Shown here: one piece after another, positions 22,946 through 34,624 of the stretch
How positions within the stretch are numbered: position 1 is the stretch's first letter
How the letters are laid out: every line of letters starts with the position of its first letter
Origin: Nannochloris sp. 'desiccata'
Lineage: Eukaryota > Chlorophyta > Trebouxiophyceae > Chlorellales > Chlorellaceae
DNA: 64,000 nucleotides
Assembly: GCA_019044685.2 (NCBI GenBank)
Contig: JAGTXX020000012.1
Location: 1 to 64,000 of the forward strand
Reading direction: 5' to 3'
Notes under the pieces: model-generated
Databases searched by the model: none
Told to the model about the DNA's origin: nothing
The model's input: the letters and a program-made list of their open reading frames with translations, nothing else
Translations under genes and position numbers: made by a program

Positions 22946-23440
22946 TCAACACTTCAAGATGCCGCAGTAGCTACCTCGTTGATATTTTCTCTTGGGTTTC
23001 CTGTCCTTCCAAAGGCTGCAACTGCCAGTCGCACCATTGGGGGTGGATCGGGGGGAAATGACAAAGCTATAGCAATAACGGTCCTCAGCGCAATAGTTGG
23101 CACACTTGCTAACGCTCATTTCTGAACTGTAGCCAGTCCTGGTGATGTACTGTTTCGTATTTAACCTGCATAGCAATTAAAATATTCGATCTTTTTTTGA
23201 GAAGATTTGTTTAGAAACACTAATATCTATTATATATATTATTTATTATATTATTAAATGGACTCTCACCCAACAAACTTACCGGCAATTGCTCCACCAC
23301 GTGTAAGTGCACCTGGCTGAGCGCAGGCCTGCACCAGCCACAACTGTGCCGTTGCCCATCTCGGCATTTGCAGAGCTCACGAGACCAAGTATCAAAACGC
23401 AGATCACGGCCAGAACCGGGAAATGAAAAGCCCTTGCCAT
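22946..23440 (-). CDS. Small secreted Cys-rich protein with PAN/apple-like pattern
   Basis: Two exons (23440-23283 and 23165-22946) join in phase to 125 residues. Residues 1-26 form a strong signal peptide: a basic start, a run of Val/Leu/Ile, and an ANA-like cleavage site. The mature part has about eight Cys, in an order resembling a PAN/apple or similar extracellular module: SKCANYCAEDRYCYSF, a loop, CSLWKD, and a final GSYCGIL. Such domains bind sugars or proteins outside the cell or in the wall. The assignment rests on Cys spacing only. The intron is AT-rich. No close gene family is recognised. Confidence 0.65.
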
Positions 23441-24314
23441 CTCTACCACTTCCAATTGTAATTTAATGGGTGAGATCTAGCTTTGTAGTGGCGCAAGACG
23501 CAGGGCAATAGCAAATACCAATATCTACACAAATAGAAATCATTCGTGGTGGGCAGAGAATTCTGCTGGACATGGTACAGCTCGGTTGCAACAGAGCCCA
23601 TTTTGGCTTCCTAGGAAAATTCCTTGCATGATGCAAGGAGTTTTCATGATGCAATTGCAGCTGCTCTCATTGTTGCTTTTCTTTTGCTTGTATTGTTTTG
23701 TACTGTCACGTCTCACCACAATGTAGCTCCGCAAGTTAGCATCATTCTAGCTCTTTGCGCATCCTTGCACCAAAGGATATAGAGGCAGCAACCCATGCTT
23801 TATGATTACCGCTTGAATCTCACCTCCAGTCGTTGGCGCTTTTCCTTGTTCTTTCACTTAGTTAATTTCGTGACTCATATTTCCAGCGTCTATCTTGTTC
23901 TTCTCACTGATTACCTTGTCAATATTGCATGGACTGAAGCATTTGGGCCATCTCTTGAACAGAATAAGTGATAAAGTTTTGGACGGTGGTTGGCGACTGC
24001 TGACAGTTGTTTTGGGGTTGGAAATGCAGATATAAAAACCCAATACATACTTACTTTGTGCAAATTTAATGGGAAACCAGCACCATCATTGGCAATCATG
24101 GCAATGAATTTGGGAGGTATGCTGACAACACAAGAAAACATAAGTTGGTTTTGAATTGATAATGTATGATCTAGGAGGTACTGGGACCCTACTTACTGGT
24201 CTCGGCACGCGATCTGCGTGATTTATTATACACTTGATTAACTAGATAAATTTTTGAAATGCATCAGGGGCAGAGATACTAGCTAGACCATACTTCTTTT
24301 CATTTTAGAAACTT

Positions 24315-24345
<31 letters not shown>

Positions 24346-24530
24346 TTACAGCCTTTAATATATGAATATATTCTGCTGCCAGAAAACTGATTCAGATAAT
24401 AATAGAGAAAATATATTTGTAAAACAGTTCTTTTAAGATAACTTGAAGTTGCCTTTGAAAGTCAGTGGCAAGTAAATGCAGTGTAAACCGTTAAATCAGG
24501 CTTCAAAAATATATATACGAAATCACTGCG
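23441..24530. other. 1.1-kb intergenic region with (TC)n microsatellite
   Basis: Between two outward-facing genes. A (TC)15 run lies at 24318-24347. Only short frames occur, and I see no gene. Confidence 0.45.
24318..24347. repeat. (TC)n dinucleotide microsatellite
   Basis: About 15 uninterrupted CT/TC units in intergenic DNA, some 180 bp upstream of the SEC23-like start codon. Confidence 0.95.
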
Positions 24531-27398
24531 ATGGGTGTGATCGAGATGACTACGGGGCGAGTGCCCGTATCAGGTTAGTAAAGTAAACTTCAATTTAAGT
24601 TTGAATTAAAAGTTTTAAATTTTCTAAACTTTTCAAGTTTTGCTGCAAAAGAAACCAATCAAATGACATCCTCTGCTGGACACAATTCTTTTTACTATTC
24701 TGCAGCCGAGTTGAAACGTTCATGCTGCATACCATTAACTGCAGTTATGCAGCCGCTCTTGCCTTCACCGGCCGGACGAACTTCTTCTTCTTCTTCTTCG
24801 CAAGAATTTCTTACTGAAGAGATCGCTCGCTGTGCCGGATGCGCTGCATACATTAATCATCTATGTTCTTTTGAAAAATACGGATGGGCTTGCAGTCTTT
24901 GTGGCCTTCAAAATGACTACTCCAGTGTCGCCAACCGCCGCTACCTTGGAGGCCCAGAAGCTCGAAGCGCTCTCCCAGAACTCGTACCAGGCGTTGTAGA
25001 GGCATTAAGCCCTGTCCACGATGATACAGAAGACGAGTTAATATCCACTCCACAAGAGTTTCTTATTGCCCCTGCTGTTCCCATCGTTTTAGCTCTTGTT
25101 GACGTAGCCGCCTGCTCTGAACATTTAGAACTTGTTAGAAGCTCTCTTATGGCTGCTGTTGAGGGTCTTTCTGCTATATCAAAGTTTGGATTAATAGCAT
25201 TTGGTGGTGATGACCTAGCTTTATTTGAACCAGGGCCTGGTGGTCCTTGTGTACGACATATCCCGTTAATTGCTGGTGGTACTTCCAGTACTAGTGGTAA
25301 AGTTGGTAGTAATCCTACGGGAGCTGAATTAGCGGAGGTATTACCACTAAATAATCTATTAACTCAGGTCCAAGGATCAGGGAAACGTGCTATTATAGCT
25401 GCAATTGAAGCGCTTGAACCAATGGGTGCTGGTAAACGACCAGCTGGAGAGGCAATACAAGCAGTATTACGTTTATTAGGAAGCTCAGTTTCTGAAGATA
25501 GATCGTTAACTGGAGCGCTTGGTGCAAGATTAGTTGTGGTACTAGCCGGACCACCCAATTGTGGACGTGGCAGTGTCTTAAACTCACCTCTTTCTAATAA
25601 TAACAAGAACAACACAGGTGGTGGTGGATTTTTAAGATCTAGAGATAGTTCTAATGATTTCAATGCTGGAGATCCATTCTTATTGGATCCATATTACCCA
25701 GAAATCACAGCATGGAACTCACAACCAGATATGGCGATGCAAGCTGAGGAAATTGATGGTAAAAAGAGGAATAATACTAGTTATAAATTTGGAAGTGGAG
25801 GTGACGGTCTACTGAATGGTTGGACTGAAGCAGCAGAGGCTATTGCTGCAGATCTTGGCCCAGCAGCAGCAGAGCTTGACCTTTCAGACAAAGATGATAT
25901 AGCTGAAGTATCAATTAGCTGGGAGTCTGCATGTAAGTTTTATTCAGAAGCAGGTGCGGCTGCAGCTGCTCTCGGTGTTATCGTTGACCTCTATGCAGTC
26001 TCTGCTTCATTTGTGGGATTAGAAGCCTTGAGGGGTGTTGCAGTTGGTAGTGGGGGTAGTTTAGCTTTATATCCACCGCCAATAGTAGAAGAATGTGCTC
26101 TACCACAAGATTTATATAAAAGAATGGCGGAGCCATATGCTTTTGGTTGTCTCTTAAGATTGAGGACCTGCCCAGAATTACGAGTCGTTGACAGCAGCCA
26201 TGGTGTTGCTCTTGGTGATAAGAGTAGAAATAACTACAAAAATTCAAGCCGTCTTCGCACAGATCCTCGCTATTCAGATGTATTCCACATTGCTTGTTGT
26301 CACCCCTATGACGCGTTTCAATTACAATTAGAACATGCTACTCGAAGTGGCTTTGCTTCAAAATCAACTCCTGTTGTGCAACTCGTCTTCCAATACCTAT
26401 GCATTGTACCTAGCAGTAGTACCAGTAGCACGAATAGTATGGTTAATAGTACTGCTGCTGTTGGTACTAATAGTACGGGTGGTACTCCTACAAACAGTGC
26501 TGGCATAAATTATATTACAAAAAGTGTACTACAACGTCGAACACGTATCGTCACGACAGCCTTCCCCGTAGCCCTCTCTGCCAAAGAAGTCTACGCGGGT
26601 GTAAATCCTCAAGCACACACATTTACCTTATTGCAATACTTGTGCAATGTCGTCTCTAATGATGGTCTTGATGTTGCGAGAACAGCGTTATTAGAACGCA
26701 CTGTTGAATTGTCTGCTGCCTATCATGAATGGGTTACTATTGGCGAGGTTGTCAACGATCCAGGAGCGAGAAGAAGGGAAGGGTCTATGGTTCCAGTTGA
26801 CTCGGCATTCAAAGCGTGCGAAGCGCTTCAAGGGTTGCCACGGGCAGCATATGCTTTGCTTAGAGGACCATTGCTTGGTGGTACTGCCACGCATCCTGAC
26901 ACCCTGTGTGCGTTAAGAACACTGTGGGATATATTACCTCCTGCTGAGCTAGCAATTGCAGTGTACCCTCACTTAAGTTCTTGGGCGTCTCCAGATCAAT
27001 TGGCCTTTCCCCGCCATTCTTTATGTAGAGCAGCGTTGGCTTTATCACGTCAACCAATTTATTTATTGGATGCGTATAGATCACTGGTAGTGTTTTATGC
27101 ATCAGAAGGCCATCAACACAGGAATAGCAATGGTGTAGATACAGCAAATTCTGAATCGGCGCTGTTCCCTCCACCGCACAGTAGCATATTAAGACAGCAT
27201 TGTGCTGCCTTAAGTCAAGCACGACGCCTGACTCCTCGTGTTACTGTTGTACGAGAAGGTGATCCCGGTGCTGATAAGATTTTAGGGCAGTGGTTGATCG
27301 AAGATGATCGAGGGGGTGGTGCTGCAAATGGAGCAACATTTTTAGATTTCTTAGGACAAATTAAAGAATTGGCAACTGAAGTAGTAAATCAACAGTGA
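24531..27398 (+). CDS. Divergent SEC23-like COPII coat protein
   Basis: Two exons (24531-24573 and 24706-27398) give 911 residues; the intron has GTTAGT and TCTGCAG borders and splits an Ala codon. Domain order follows SEC23. A short N-terminal strand is followed by a zinc finger near residues 57-80 (CAGC ... WACSLCG) and a von Willebrand-like trunk with an inserted Asn/Gly-rich loop. Next come a beta-sandwich part (VVQLVFQYLCIV), a helical part (ERTVELSAAYHEW) and a gelsolin-like end (FLDFLGQIKELA). SEC23 is the SAR1 GTPase-activating half of the inner COPII coat on ER exit sites. Sequence conservation is low and several loops are long, so this may be a specialised paralogue rather than the main SEC23. 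It converges on the zinc-finger gene 123 bp away. Confidence 0.78.
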
Positions 27399-27521
27399 TC
27401 AGATCGATTTATTAGATTGATTCTTTAGTGACATGCGCAATTTGAAAACCAATTTGAAACGTTTCTGTTTAAATACTAGAGCTAAGATATTAGAGGAAGA
27501 GGTAAAATAAAAAGTCAAGTT

Positions 27522-28623
27522 TCAGCTACTGGTGTCCCCGGGTACATTTTTTGCTGGGCTGTGATTATATTTCGGCAATGAAGCCCTACGTTCCTCCATA
27601 CTCAACTCTTCTTCAGCCCATATTAACTCAGTACCGCTTCCACAATGCGGTAACGCTGAAGGTGCTAGCGCTACCTCTGCTTCTCTAGGTGGTGCTGCAG
27701 TGCCTTCATTTTCTGTTGGCGGTGGACCTGCAGGCGGAGGCAGTACAGGATGTGGCGGAAGCCCACCTGGTGGAGGATATGAATGCTGTTGAATTCCATT
27801 TGCTATGACAGGGTGGGGATATCCCGGTCTCGGTGGAGGTCCGTGACCCATCATTGGGGGTGGTGGGTATAGTGGGTGGGGGAATTGTCGATGTAGATGA
27901 GGTGGGAGCATGTGAGGCGGAGGAGGGCGGCCATATCCATGTGGCGGCGGTGGCCCTGGAGGAAGATAAGGTCTTGGAGGGCCTGTAGAAAAGGGTGGTA
28001 ACGGCGGTCCTCTTTCCCCAGGCAGTGGTGGACCCATTGAGTGAGGCCTGCCCCCGCCGTGAAAGTTCGGCATTGGTGGAGTGGGACGGTGATGTTGAGG
28101 GTAGTATGGTGGAGCGCTGCCATAAGGATGTGGTGGCATAGCACCAGGAGGATACGTTGAGGGCATGCCTCTTGCGTGTGGTAACGTACCTCCTCCAGGC
28201 GTCACGATTGCTCCTTGTTGTGGAGGGTCTTGGCCTCTTTGCATTCCGGCGGGGATGCCTTGAGAGCCAAAAATTTCCCAGCTAGGATCATCACGTCCTT
28301 CTTTCGCATCGGGAATATAACGCACAGTTACTTTGTGAACCTGTAAGCTGTGTATTGATAGGGCTTTTGCAGAGACAAGCCGCTTTCCGCATTGAAGACA
28401 CTTCCAATGTTTATTCTTCTGATGTAAAATGAGATCATTTTCATCCTGCATGTTCCCAATATATCGCGAATAAAGCTCAACAAAGATATAAACGAGTGGA
28501 GATCATAATTAATGACAAACCATCAAGATAAAAAGATTGATCATCTCAACTCACATTGAACTGACGATCGCAGTAGAAGCACCAGGGCTTTGTCTCCTCC
28601 TGTTTCTTTCTTTTACGCACCAT
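27522..28623 (-). CDS. C2H2 zinc-finger protein of the SUF4/BuGZ (ZNF207) family
   Basis: Two exons (28623-28555 and 28445-27522) join in phase 0 to 330 residues. Two zinc fingers open the protein: PWCFYCDRQFN...HQKNKH, then WKCLQCGKRL...HSLQVH. The family block VRYIPDAKEGRDDPSWEIFG and GIPAG follows. This order is shared by animal BuGZ/ZNF207, which binds BUB3 and microtubules, and plant SUF4, a chromatin factor for FRIGIDA. The rest is Pro/Gly/His/Tyr-rich and disordered, as in BuGZ, where such sequence drives condensation. Whether the protein acts at kinetochores or on chromatin cannot be told here. Head-to-head with the PKA-R gene, 258 bp apart. Confidence 0.88.
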
Positions 28624-28881
28624 CTGGAATGGTATAGATATTAAAAATGTCAATTTGAACCTCGCAATGAGAAATTTTAGCTGTGTTCCCCTGCTCTGTG
28701 TGCTGCCCATTTTTCGACCTGCCGTTGACTAAGTCTATAGACCTAAAAAAGCTTGTATCTAGGTCTCCAAGATTATCTTCAATATAATAAAGAGTTCATC
28801 AAACAGAATCAGGGCATACCCACCTTTGACTGCCTCCTAGAAAATTTTAGAAGCCCGGGGTGATCTCAAAAGCAGGTCCGC
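28624..28881. promoter_or_regulatory. Compact bidirectional promoter (SUF4-like / PKA-R)
   Basis: Only 258 bp separate two outward start codons, so the promoters must overlap or be shared. This is an inference from spacing alone. No TATA-like box is clearly placed for either gene. Confidence 0.45.
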
Positions 28882-30265
28882 ATGGGCGCTCGCTTGAGCA
28901 CCATCAAGCGTGTTTCTAGCAACAATGTCCCTGGAGATATGTTAATCGCCTCAGAAGATGAGGATCGGTCTATTCGACGCATTCCCTCCATCCGCTATTT
29001 GAAGAAGCGTCGGGGCTCGGTAAATAAAACTCCTTTTACATTTTTATTGATATCACCGACTGTTTGTCAAATATATCATGATTTTTACCGTCTATCTTCT
29101 GCAGATCTCTGCTGAAAGTGGTCATACCACTGATTCATTTTACAAGCTTCCTGTCCACCCTAAGCCAGAAGCTACCGCTGCTCAAATCCGAGCTGTGGTC
29201 AAAGACATATCATTTTTTAGAGGTAAGAATAGAAGGAAAAAAAGATGAAGTATAGATAATATACAACGGTACGCATGATTTACTTTACATTACCCCCGAT
29301 GCTATCCCTTGCAGAGCTCGACGAACAGCAGCAAGAACGTCTTGTTCAAGCAATGACAGAACGGCGTGTCCACCCAAAAGAAGTTATAATCAAGGAAGGA
29401 GAGCAAGGAGATTATTTCTATGCTGTAGATCAAGGGAAATTTATCGCGAGTAAAGGTGGAGAAAATAAGTTCGTGTACGACGGAACTGGTTCCTTTGGTG
29501 AGCTTGCTTTGCTTTATAATTCAAAAAGAGCTGCGACGGTGATGGCCGAGACGGAGGGTGTGTTGTGGGCGTTGGATCGACGTAGTTTTAGAACTTTGGT
29601 GGTAGGAACAATGCAGCAAAGGAGGAAAAGGTAAGAATACAACTACTAGTTAAATTCTCATATAATAAACAGAAAACGCTGAGTTTTATAAATAATCATG
29701 TATATCCTAATATTTCTTGTAGAAACGAGGCAGTCGTTCAAAAGACTCCATTATTTAAAGACCTCACAGAACGGCAATTAGCAGCTGTTGCCGACTGTCT
29801 CGTCCCTGAAACGTTCTCTCCTGGTAGTATTATCATCACACAAGGTGATACTGTCACTTCCTCGTCTAAATTTTATATAATTGAACAAGGCACAGTTGAT
29901 TGTTTCAGAACCAAGCAATCGAAGACAGATGGGACTCGTGGTAAAAGAAAGTTGACTCGGTCAATGGGTGCAAATGATGTGTTTGGAGAGGTAGCATTAT
30001 TGACAAAAGTGCCTAGGCAAGCTGATTGTGTGGCTACCACTGATGTCAAGGTAAGGAAACCAGAAACCCTTAATGCCTGGTCGCCCAGCTGGTTGGGCAA
30101 CTCCAAACCATATTAAAAAAAAGTGTTATTTTCTTATTGCAGTGCCTTACAATGCCTCGTGACGCATTTGAGAGATTAATTGGACCTGTTGAGGCTATAT
30201 TATCCAAGCAAATAGAAGAGTACCAGGCTATGAATGAAGAACAAAGGAGAAACACCGGTCCTTAA
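28882..30265 (+). CDS. cAMP-dependent protein kinase regulatory subunit
   Basis: Five exons (28882-29019, 29105-29222, 29315-29630, 29723-30050, 30143-30265) join in phase to 340 residues. The inhibitor site RRGSISAE at residues 43-50 is the PKA type, with Ser46 at the phosphorylatable position and the exon 1/2 border right after it. Two cyclic-nucleotide domains follow. The phosphate-binding cassettes are FGELALLYNSKRAATV (Glu148, Arg157) and FGEVALLTKVPRQA (Glu280, Arg289), and both keep the cAMP-contacting Glu and Arg. No N-terminal dimerisation/docking domain is present. Instead the protein begins MGARLS, a possible N-myristoylation signal. It should bind and inhibit a PKA catalytic subunit, release it on cAMP, and perhaps work as a membrane-tethered monomer. 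Its 3' end converges on the proteasome gene 96 bp away. Confidence 0.92.
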
Positions 30266-30361
30266 GAGAACTCCCCTTCTTAAGAATCATCAGTTGCTAT
30301 TTATGTATTACATTTCTAAAATTATTTATTATAATACAAACCCTTTCTAATTATTTTCTAT

Positions 30362-31285
30362 TTAAATGGTCATGCCAACAGGTTCTGGTAACTCATCCCA
30401 GAACTTGGGATGCTCATCAGGTGTTATCCATTTTCTACTAGCTCCATCTTTATTGATATTTACTAATCGAATAACTCCGCCAGAGGATCCATCACGAGAC
30501 ATTGCCAACGCAAGAGCAGAAGAGACTAAATCTTCAGCTTCTTGAGAATCCATACCTTCTCTATACTCACTTTCCAAGTATCCCCAAAGAAAAGTGGAAC
30601 CAGAACCATCTGTAGTCCACTGTTCGCGTGAGATGGTGCCGCCGATGGGACAACCGTAGACTTGGCCACCATCAGTCTCATCCCAGCCAGCTACGATCAT
30701 AGCACCAACCAAGTGCTTATAATCAAAGTTCATCTGCATTTAGAGAAAGAGGGGGTATGTGCATTTATAAGAGCACAGCGGAGATATGAAGGTGAGGACG
30801 AACAGTTTTTGGGTGAGCGGCAAAATGTCAGAACAAATATCACCGCGTACCTTTTTCACGAGATTTGCTACAGTCTTGACGTCAGCGCGGCGCTGAAGCT
30901 GCATTTCATGCTGCTCAGTAAAGTAACGGACTGCAAAAAGAATGAAGAAAAGGTTTAAAACCCATGCTTCTGATCAGAGAAAAGAAATCCACTGACAAAG
31001 TTGCAGTCAAGCAGCAGAAAACAGGTATTTTGTCGACATAAAGATACTCGATATCAACTTACCATAATCAGAAACAGCTTGAGTATCGGCAGCAGACCCT
31101 GATCTCAGCAAGTAAACAAAGTCTGCCAAATGAGTGATCTTGTCTGAAGCTCTATTGGAAACATAGGTTCCCGTGCTCACGCGAGAGTCTGCGCCTAAGA
31201 CGACTCCGCCATCATACTGGATGGCTACGATTGTTGTTCCTGTATGAGGTGGTGAAGCTCCAATCTCAGGTGCCCGAGCATCCAT
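30362..31285 (-). CDS. PBA1: 20S proteasome beta1 catalytic subunit (PSMB6/PBA1)
   Basis: Three exons (31285-31063, 30930-30851, 30733-30362) join in phase to 224 residues. The true ATG is at 31285; the frame is open only to a TTG upstream. The short propeptide ends at Gly16, and Thr17 in TGTTIVA is the N-terminal nucleophile after self-cleavage. Other family marks are [33 protein letters not shown] and [11 protein letters not shown]. Beta1 gives the caspase-like (acidic) cleavage activity of the core particle. It shares a very short convergent intergenic space with PKA-R. TTACA near 30307 (TGTAA on minus) may be its poly(A) signal, lying just past the stop. Confidence 0.96.
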
Positions 31286-31663
31286 TGTGATCAAGTTTCT
31301 TTAATCTCCGAGGTAACCAAGAGAATATATCTTCTAGGCTTCGTTTGTAAATTTGAAATAGGTTTTGGCTAATACGGTACATGTCTGGATTAAAGGCGAT
31401 TTCCTGTTTCTTCCTTTCTTCTCCCCATCCTTCACCGTCCCAGGCTGGCGCCGATATGCCAAGCAGTATCTTTGTAGAAGGAGGCATTGAGCGAGAATAC
31501 GTTCAGCCAGATTGCAATTAAATATACATTATTACACTATATTGCACAAACAATGAATCAATCTTAGCAAAAGGATGTGTAATTTTTTTTATCATAGCAC
31601 AAACGGAACGCAAAATGAAAAGGCAAAAACAATAAAACAAAAAAATGTATCTATATACAGAAA
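31286..31663. other. Intergenic region between lipase 3' end and proteasome promoter
   Basis: 378 bp with both flanking genes on the minus strand. No coding signal is convincing; frames here begin at non-ATG codons. Confidence 0.4.
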
Positions 31664-34624
31664 TTACAAGTGAGAAAGACCACTTTTTGCATTCCTCAAA
31701 AACTGGTTGGCATCTTTATATCGTTTCTGAACCTCGGTAGCCTTTCTCATATTTTCTTCATTCTTATCCCCACCACCGCCACCACCACCGCTTCCCTCTT
31801 CCCCAACTACTTCTACAATCAAAGGCAACGAATGCACAGCAAAATCACTTTGCAAATGCACCATCAACTTCGGTCCTTCCCCGACAGCAACCGCAAACGG
31901 ATCTGAACGTGCTCTGTGAGCAGCACGAACAGTCGACGCTGGCAATTTCACTCTTGCTAACAAATAATCCGATCGACTTGGCTTTTGTAGTTGCCTCAAT
32001 AAAGAGACCCAGCCTACTGCCATTGCTACCCAACTTGCTAGAGCAGACACAGGTTCCATTAAACTGAATGAAGATTGTCCCTTCCCAGTAGTAGACTTTT
32101 GACTTTTAGAGACTACTTGTGAGGGCACCGGTGCTCTGGGCATACTAATTAATTCAGCTTCTATGGGAGTTGATTTTCCAGAATTAACATCAACGCAACC
32201 ACCGCTCACCCAAGCTGCAGTGACGTTGCACAAACCACGACCTTCGATTCTGACAACCACATCTACAGGGGCGCTATCTGCTTTGGTGTCACCTTTCCGA
32301 GGACGTCGAAGAAGAATGCGGAGAGGCCAGGTTAGTTTTTGCCGCGTCGCCATTACAAACGACACTCGAGGAGAAGAAGAAATCAAAGTAGACGTAGGAA
32401 TACTACTTGAGGTTGACTTTTGAGGCAGCACAACACCCGTCTGTTGATCCAATTCGTGTACTAATAAACCTTGCTGTTTACTCTGTTGACTTCCCATTGC
32501 TCCCAATGGAACTGATGCCTCGGCTTTCAATGGAAACATTGCCGGGGCTAACAACTCTGAAAGGACTACATCATCCGGATGTGGGAAGTTCGGTACATGC
32601 GGCAATGAATACGATAAACTAAAAGACGCAGGGAGTAGAGAGTGGACAGGCCATCGATGCCCCGAGAATGCATCTTGACAAATAGATAATAGCCTGGTCC
32701 GATACGTAAGCATTCTATGCATTGGGAAGAGGGTCCGACGAGGAAGGCGATCAGGGATGATACCATCCGCAGCTGCTGTAGCTGCTGCGACATCGACGTT
32801 GTCATCATCGCCTTCAGCTTCATTGGTTGAAAATAAGACAAAAGACGATGAAATAGGCAATTTCGTCCACCACTGAAGAGTGGTGCTTGGACGATCGCAG
32901 GTGGAAGGTTCTTTCTTTTTAGTTGCCGCAGTGCCGTTTCCACTGCTGCTAGACTGTTGAACAGGCGCTGAAGCTGTCGTATTAGTAGTATTACTATTAC
33001 TACTAGTAGTACTACTACTACTACTGCTACTACCACCCCCAGTTCTGCTATTCCCACTCGTGCCTAGTGGTCTCTCGGTCGTTACTGCTCCTTCACAAAT
33101 AAACAACTGTCTCCCTAGTGGTTGATAAATAGGTCGTCGTAGAGGTGCAGTTGCTAAATTGACCATTTTAAGTGTACCTCGACTGATACTGCGACGGAAA
33201 CCAGGGGAAGAAGTCGTGCCAGTACTCTGGTCTTCTTCTACTTGAACTTCTGCTGATGGCAAAGCTGATGGCGAAGCTGTCTCTGCCAAAACAGGTTCCT
33301 GTTCTTGCTGCTTGGATGCTGCGCGACGGGAGAAACTCATTAATCGCCCAGGCACAGCAGCAATATTCCCAACAACATCAAATTGAGAAGGCAGACTTTC
33401 AATAATTGCAGAAGAAGAATCACCACTACTACCGCTCCCGGTCTCTCTCGACGCCTCTTCATCAGTACTACGTCTACTAGCGATACCAGAGTTAGAATAA
33501 GAAGAATTCACTGATAATAATCTAGGAATTGGATCTTCAGGCACCAAATAATTAATAATTCTATCATGCCACTGCCTTTCTTTCACCATTGTAGCCAGTG
33601 CTGCATTCCCTAAAGCTGGCGTCGCAAACCCGACACAAGAGACAGCACTATGCTGTTCTGGAGGTAATCTTTGCAATATACTAATCGCTGTTAACGTTGC
33701 AACTGCTCCACCAAGGCTATGGCCACACAAAACTAATCTTTTGCCTCGTTTCTGCGCCTCTGCAAATAAAGCCTCGATAGGAATACCTCGTGCTCTCATT
33801 AAAAACCCTCTATGCGCAGCAGGCGCTTGTTCTTGAGAAGAAGTACTCGTATTTGTGAGACCGCTATTATCTGAAAGGTTCATTTTCTCAGCATCATTGC
33901 TTTTCACTACGGTGTCAGCATCCAATTGCACTTCCTCCTGCCATGCCGACGCGTTGGCTAGAAAATCTCGGGGCAGTTTCGTGCCCATAAATGCAACGTA
34001 AAGAGCATCTTCACTCTGAGAAATCGCAAATCGATGCGCGACATGTTCCCGAGCAAATTGGACTGAAGAAATCGTAACTATTCCAGGTGGAAAGTTAGAT
34101 TTCAAAGAGCTCATTATACGTACTGCTTCATGTTCTGGTCGGCCAACGACTTTATATACAGACTCTGCAAGCACGAGAGCGTTTGCTACGTCGTGTAATG
34201 ACGCCAAATCTTCTACTTGAAATGCAGCACATGCAGATTTAACAGCTGCAGAGCTGGCGGCGCGTTGTTGAATTTTTTCTAAAGCAGGTCGAAACGGCTG
34301 AGATATTAATCGAGCAGTGATATGGGCTCCATGAACAGCTAGTGTTTTTAACAGTAAAGGCCAATTGCGGGCAGGAAAGCTCCAAGAAGACAAAGGTCCA
34401 CGCCAAGAAGAAGAAGAATAAATTTCTTCTGGGCCACAGTTGTAGTTGTTTTCGTCGTCATCACAGCTTCCACCGCTATTCTCAGGGAAGGAGTCATCTG
34501 CAGAGGCAACGGATGCGATTACCGTGGGGTAAGCACGTACATTTCGTCGAACAGATACTGGTCGACTAGTAAGTGGCCTTGAAGTAATCCAATTCGTTAG
34601 AGAGAAGGTTCCAGTGAAGACCAT
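31664..34624 (-). CDS. Large class 3 (GXSXG) lipase, probably organellar
   Basis: Single exon, 986 residues. The first 40 or so residues are rich in Thr, Ser, Arg and Val and poor in acids, like a plastid transit peptide. The lipase fold includes the EDALYVAFMGTKLPRDF strand, then KRLVLCGHSLGGAVATLTA with the nucleophile Ser near residue 301, then GFATPALGN and a YLVPEDPIPRLL segment that supplies the acid. This matches plant class 3 (alpha/beta hydrolase) lipases acting on acylglycerols or galactolipids. The C-terminal 550 residues carry Ser/Thr/Asn runs and a beta-rich region with no family I can name. The stop codon context TTGTAA itself contains TGTAA. The substrate is not predictable from this. 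Confidence 0.8.
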   Translation of the reverse strand: MVFTGTFSLTNWITSRPLTSRPVSVRRNVRAYPTVIASVASADDSFPENSGGSCDDDENNYNCGPEEIYSSSSWRGPLSSWSFPARNWPLLLKTLAVHGAHITARLISQPFRPALEKIQQRAASSAAVKSACAAFQVEDLASLHDVANALVLAESVYKVVGRPEHEAVRIMSSLKSNFPPGIVTISSVQFAREHVAHRFAISQSEDALYVAFMGTKLPRDFLANASAWQEEVQLDADTVVKSNDAEKMNLSDNSGLTNTSTSSQEQAPAAHRGFLMRARGIPIEALFAEAQKRGKRLVLCGHSLGGAVATLTAISILQRLPPEQHSAVSCVGFATPALGNAALATMVKERQWHDRIINYLVPEDPIPRLLSVNSSYSNSGIASRRSTDEEASRETGSGSSGDSSSAIIESLPSQFDVVGNIAAVPGRLMSFSRRAASKQQEQEPVLAETASPSALPSAEVQVEEDQSTGTTSSPGFRRSISRGTLKMVNLATAPLRRPIYQPLGRQLFICEGAVTTERPLGTSGNSRTGGGSSSSSSSTTSSNSNTTNTTASAPVQQSSSSGNGTAATKKKEPSTCDRPSTTLQWWTKLPISSSFVLFSTNEAEGDDDNVDVAAATAAADGIIPDRLPRRTLFPMHRMLTYRTRLLSICQDAFSGHRWPVHSLLPASFSLSYSLPHVPNFPHPDDVVLSELLAPAMFPLKAEASVPLGAMGSQQSKQQGLLVHELDQQTGVVLPQKSTSSSIPTSTLISSSPRVSFVMATRQKLTWPLRILLRRPRKGDTKADSAPVDVVVRIEGRGLCNVTAAWVSGGCVDVNSGKSTPIEAELISMPRAPVPSQVVSKSQKSTTGKGQSSFSLMEPVSALASWVAMAVGWVSLLRQLQKPSRSDYLLARVKLPASTVRAAHRARSDPFAVAVGEGPKLMVHLQSDFAVHSLPLIVEVVGEEGSGGGGGGGDKNEENMRKATEVQKRYKDANQFLRNAKSGLSHL

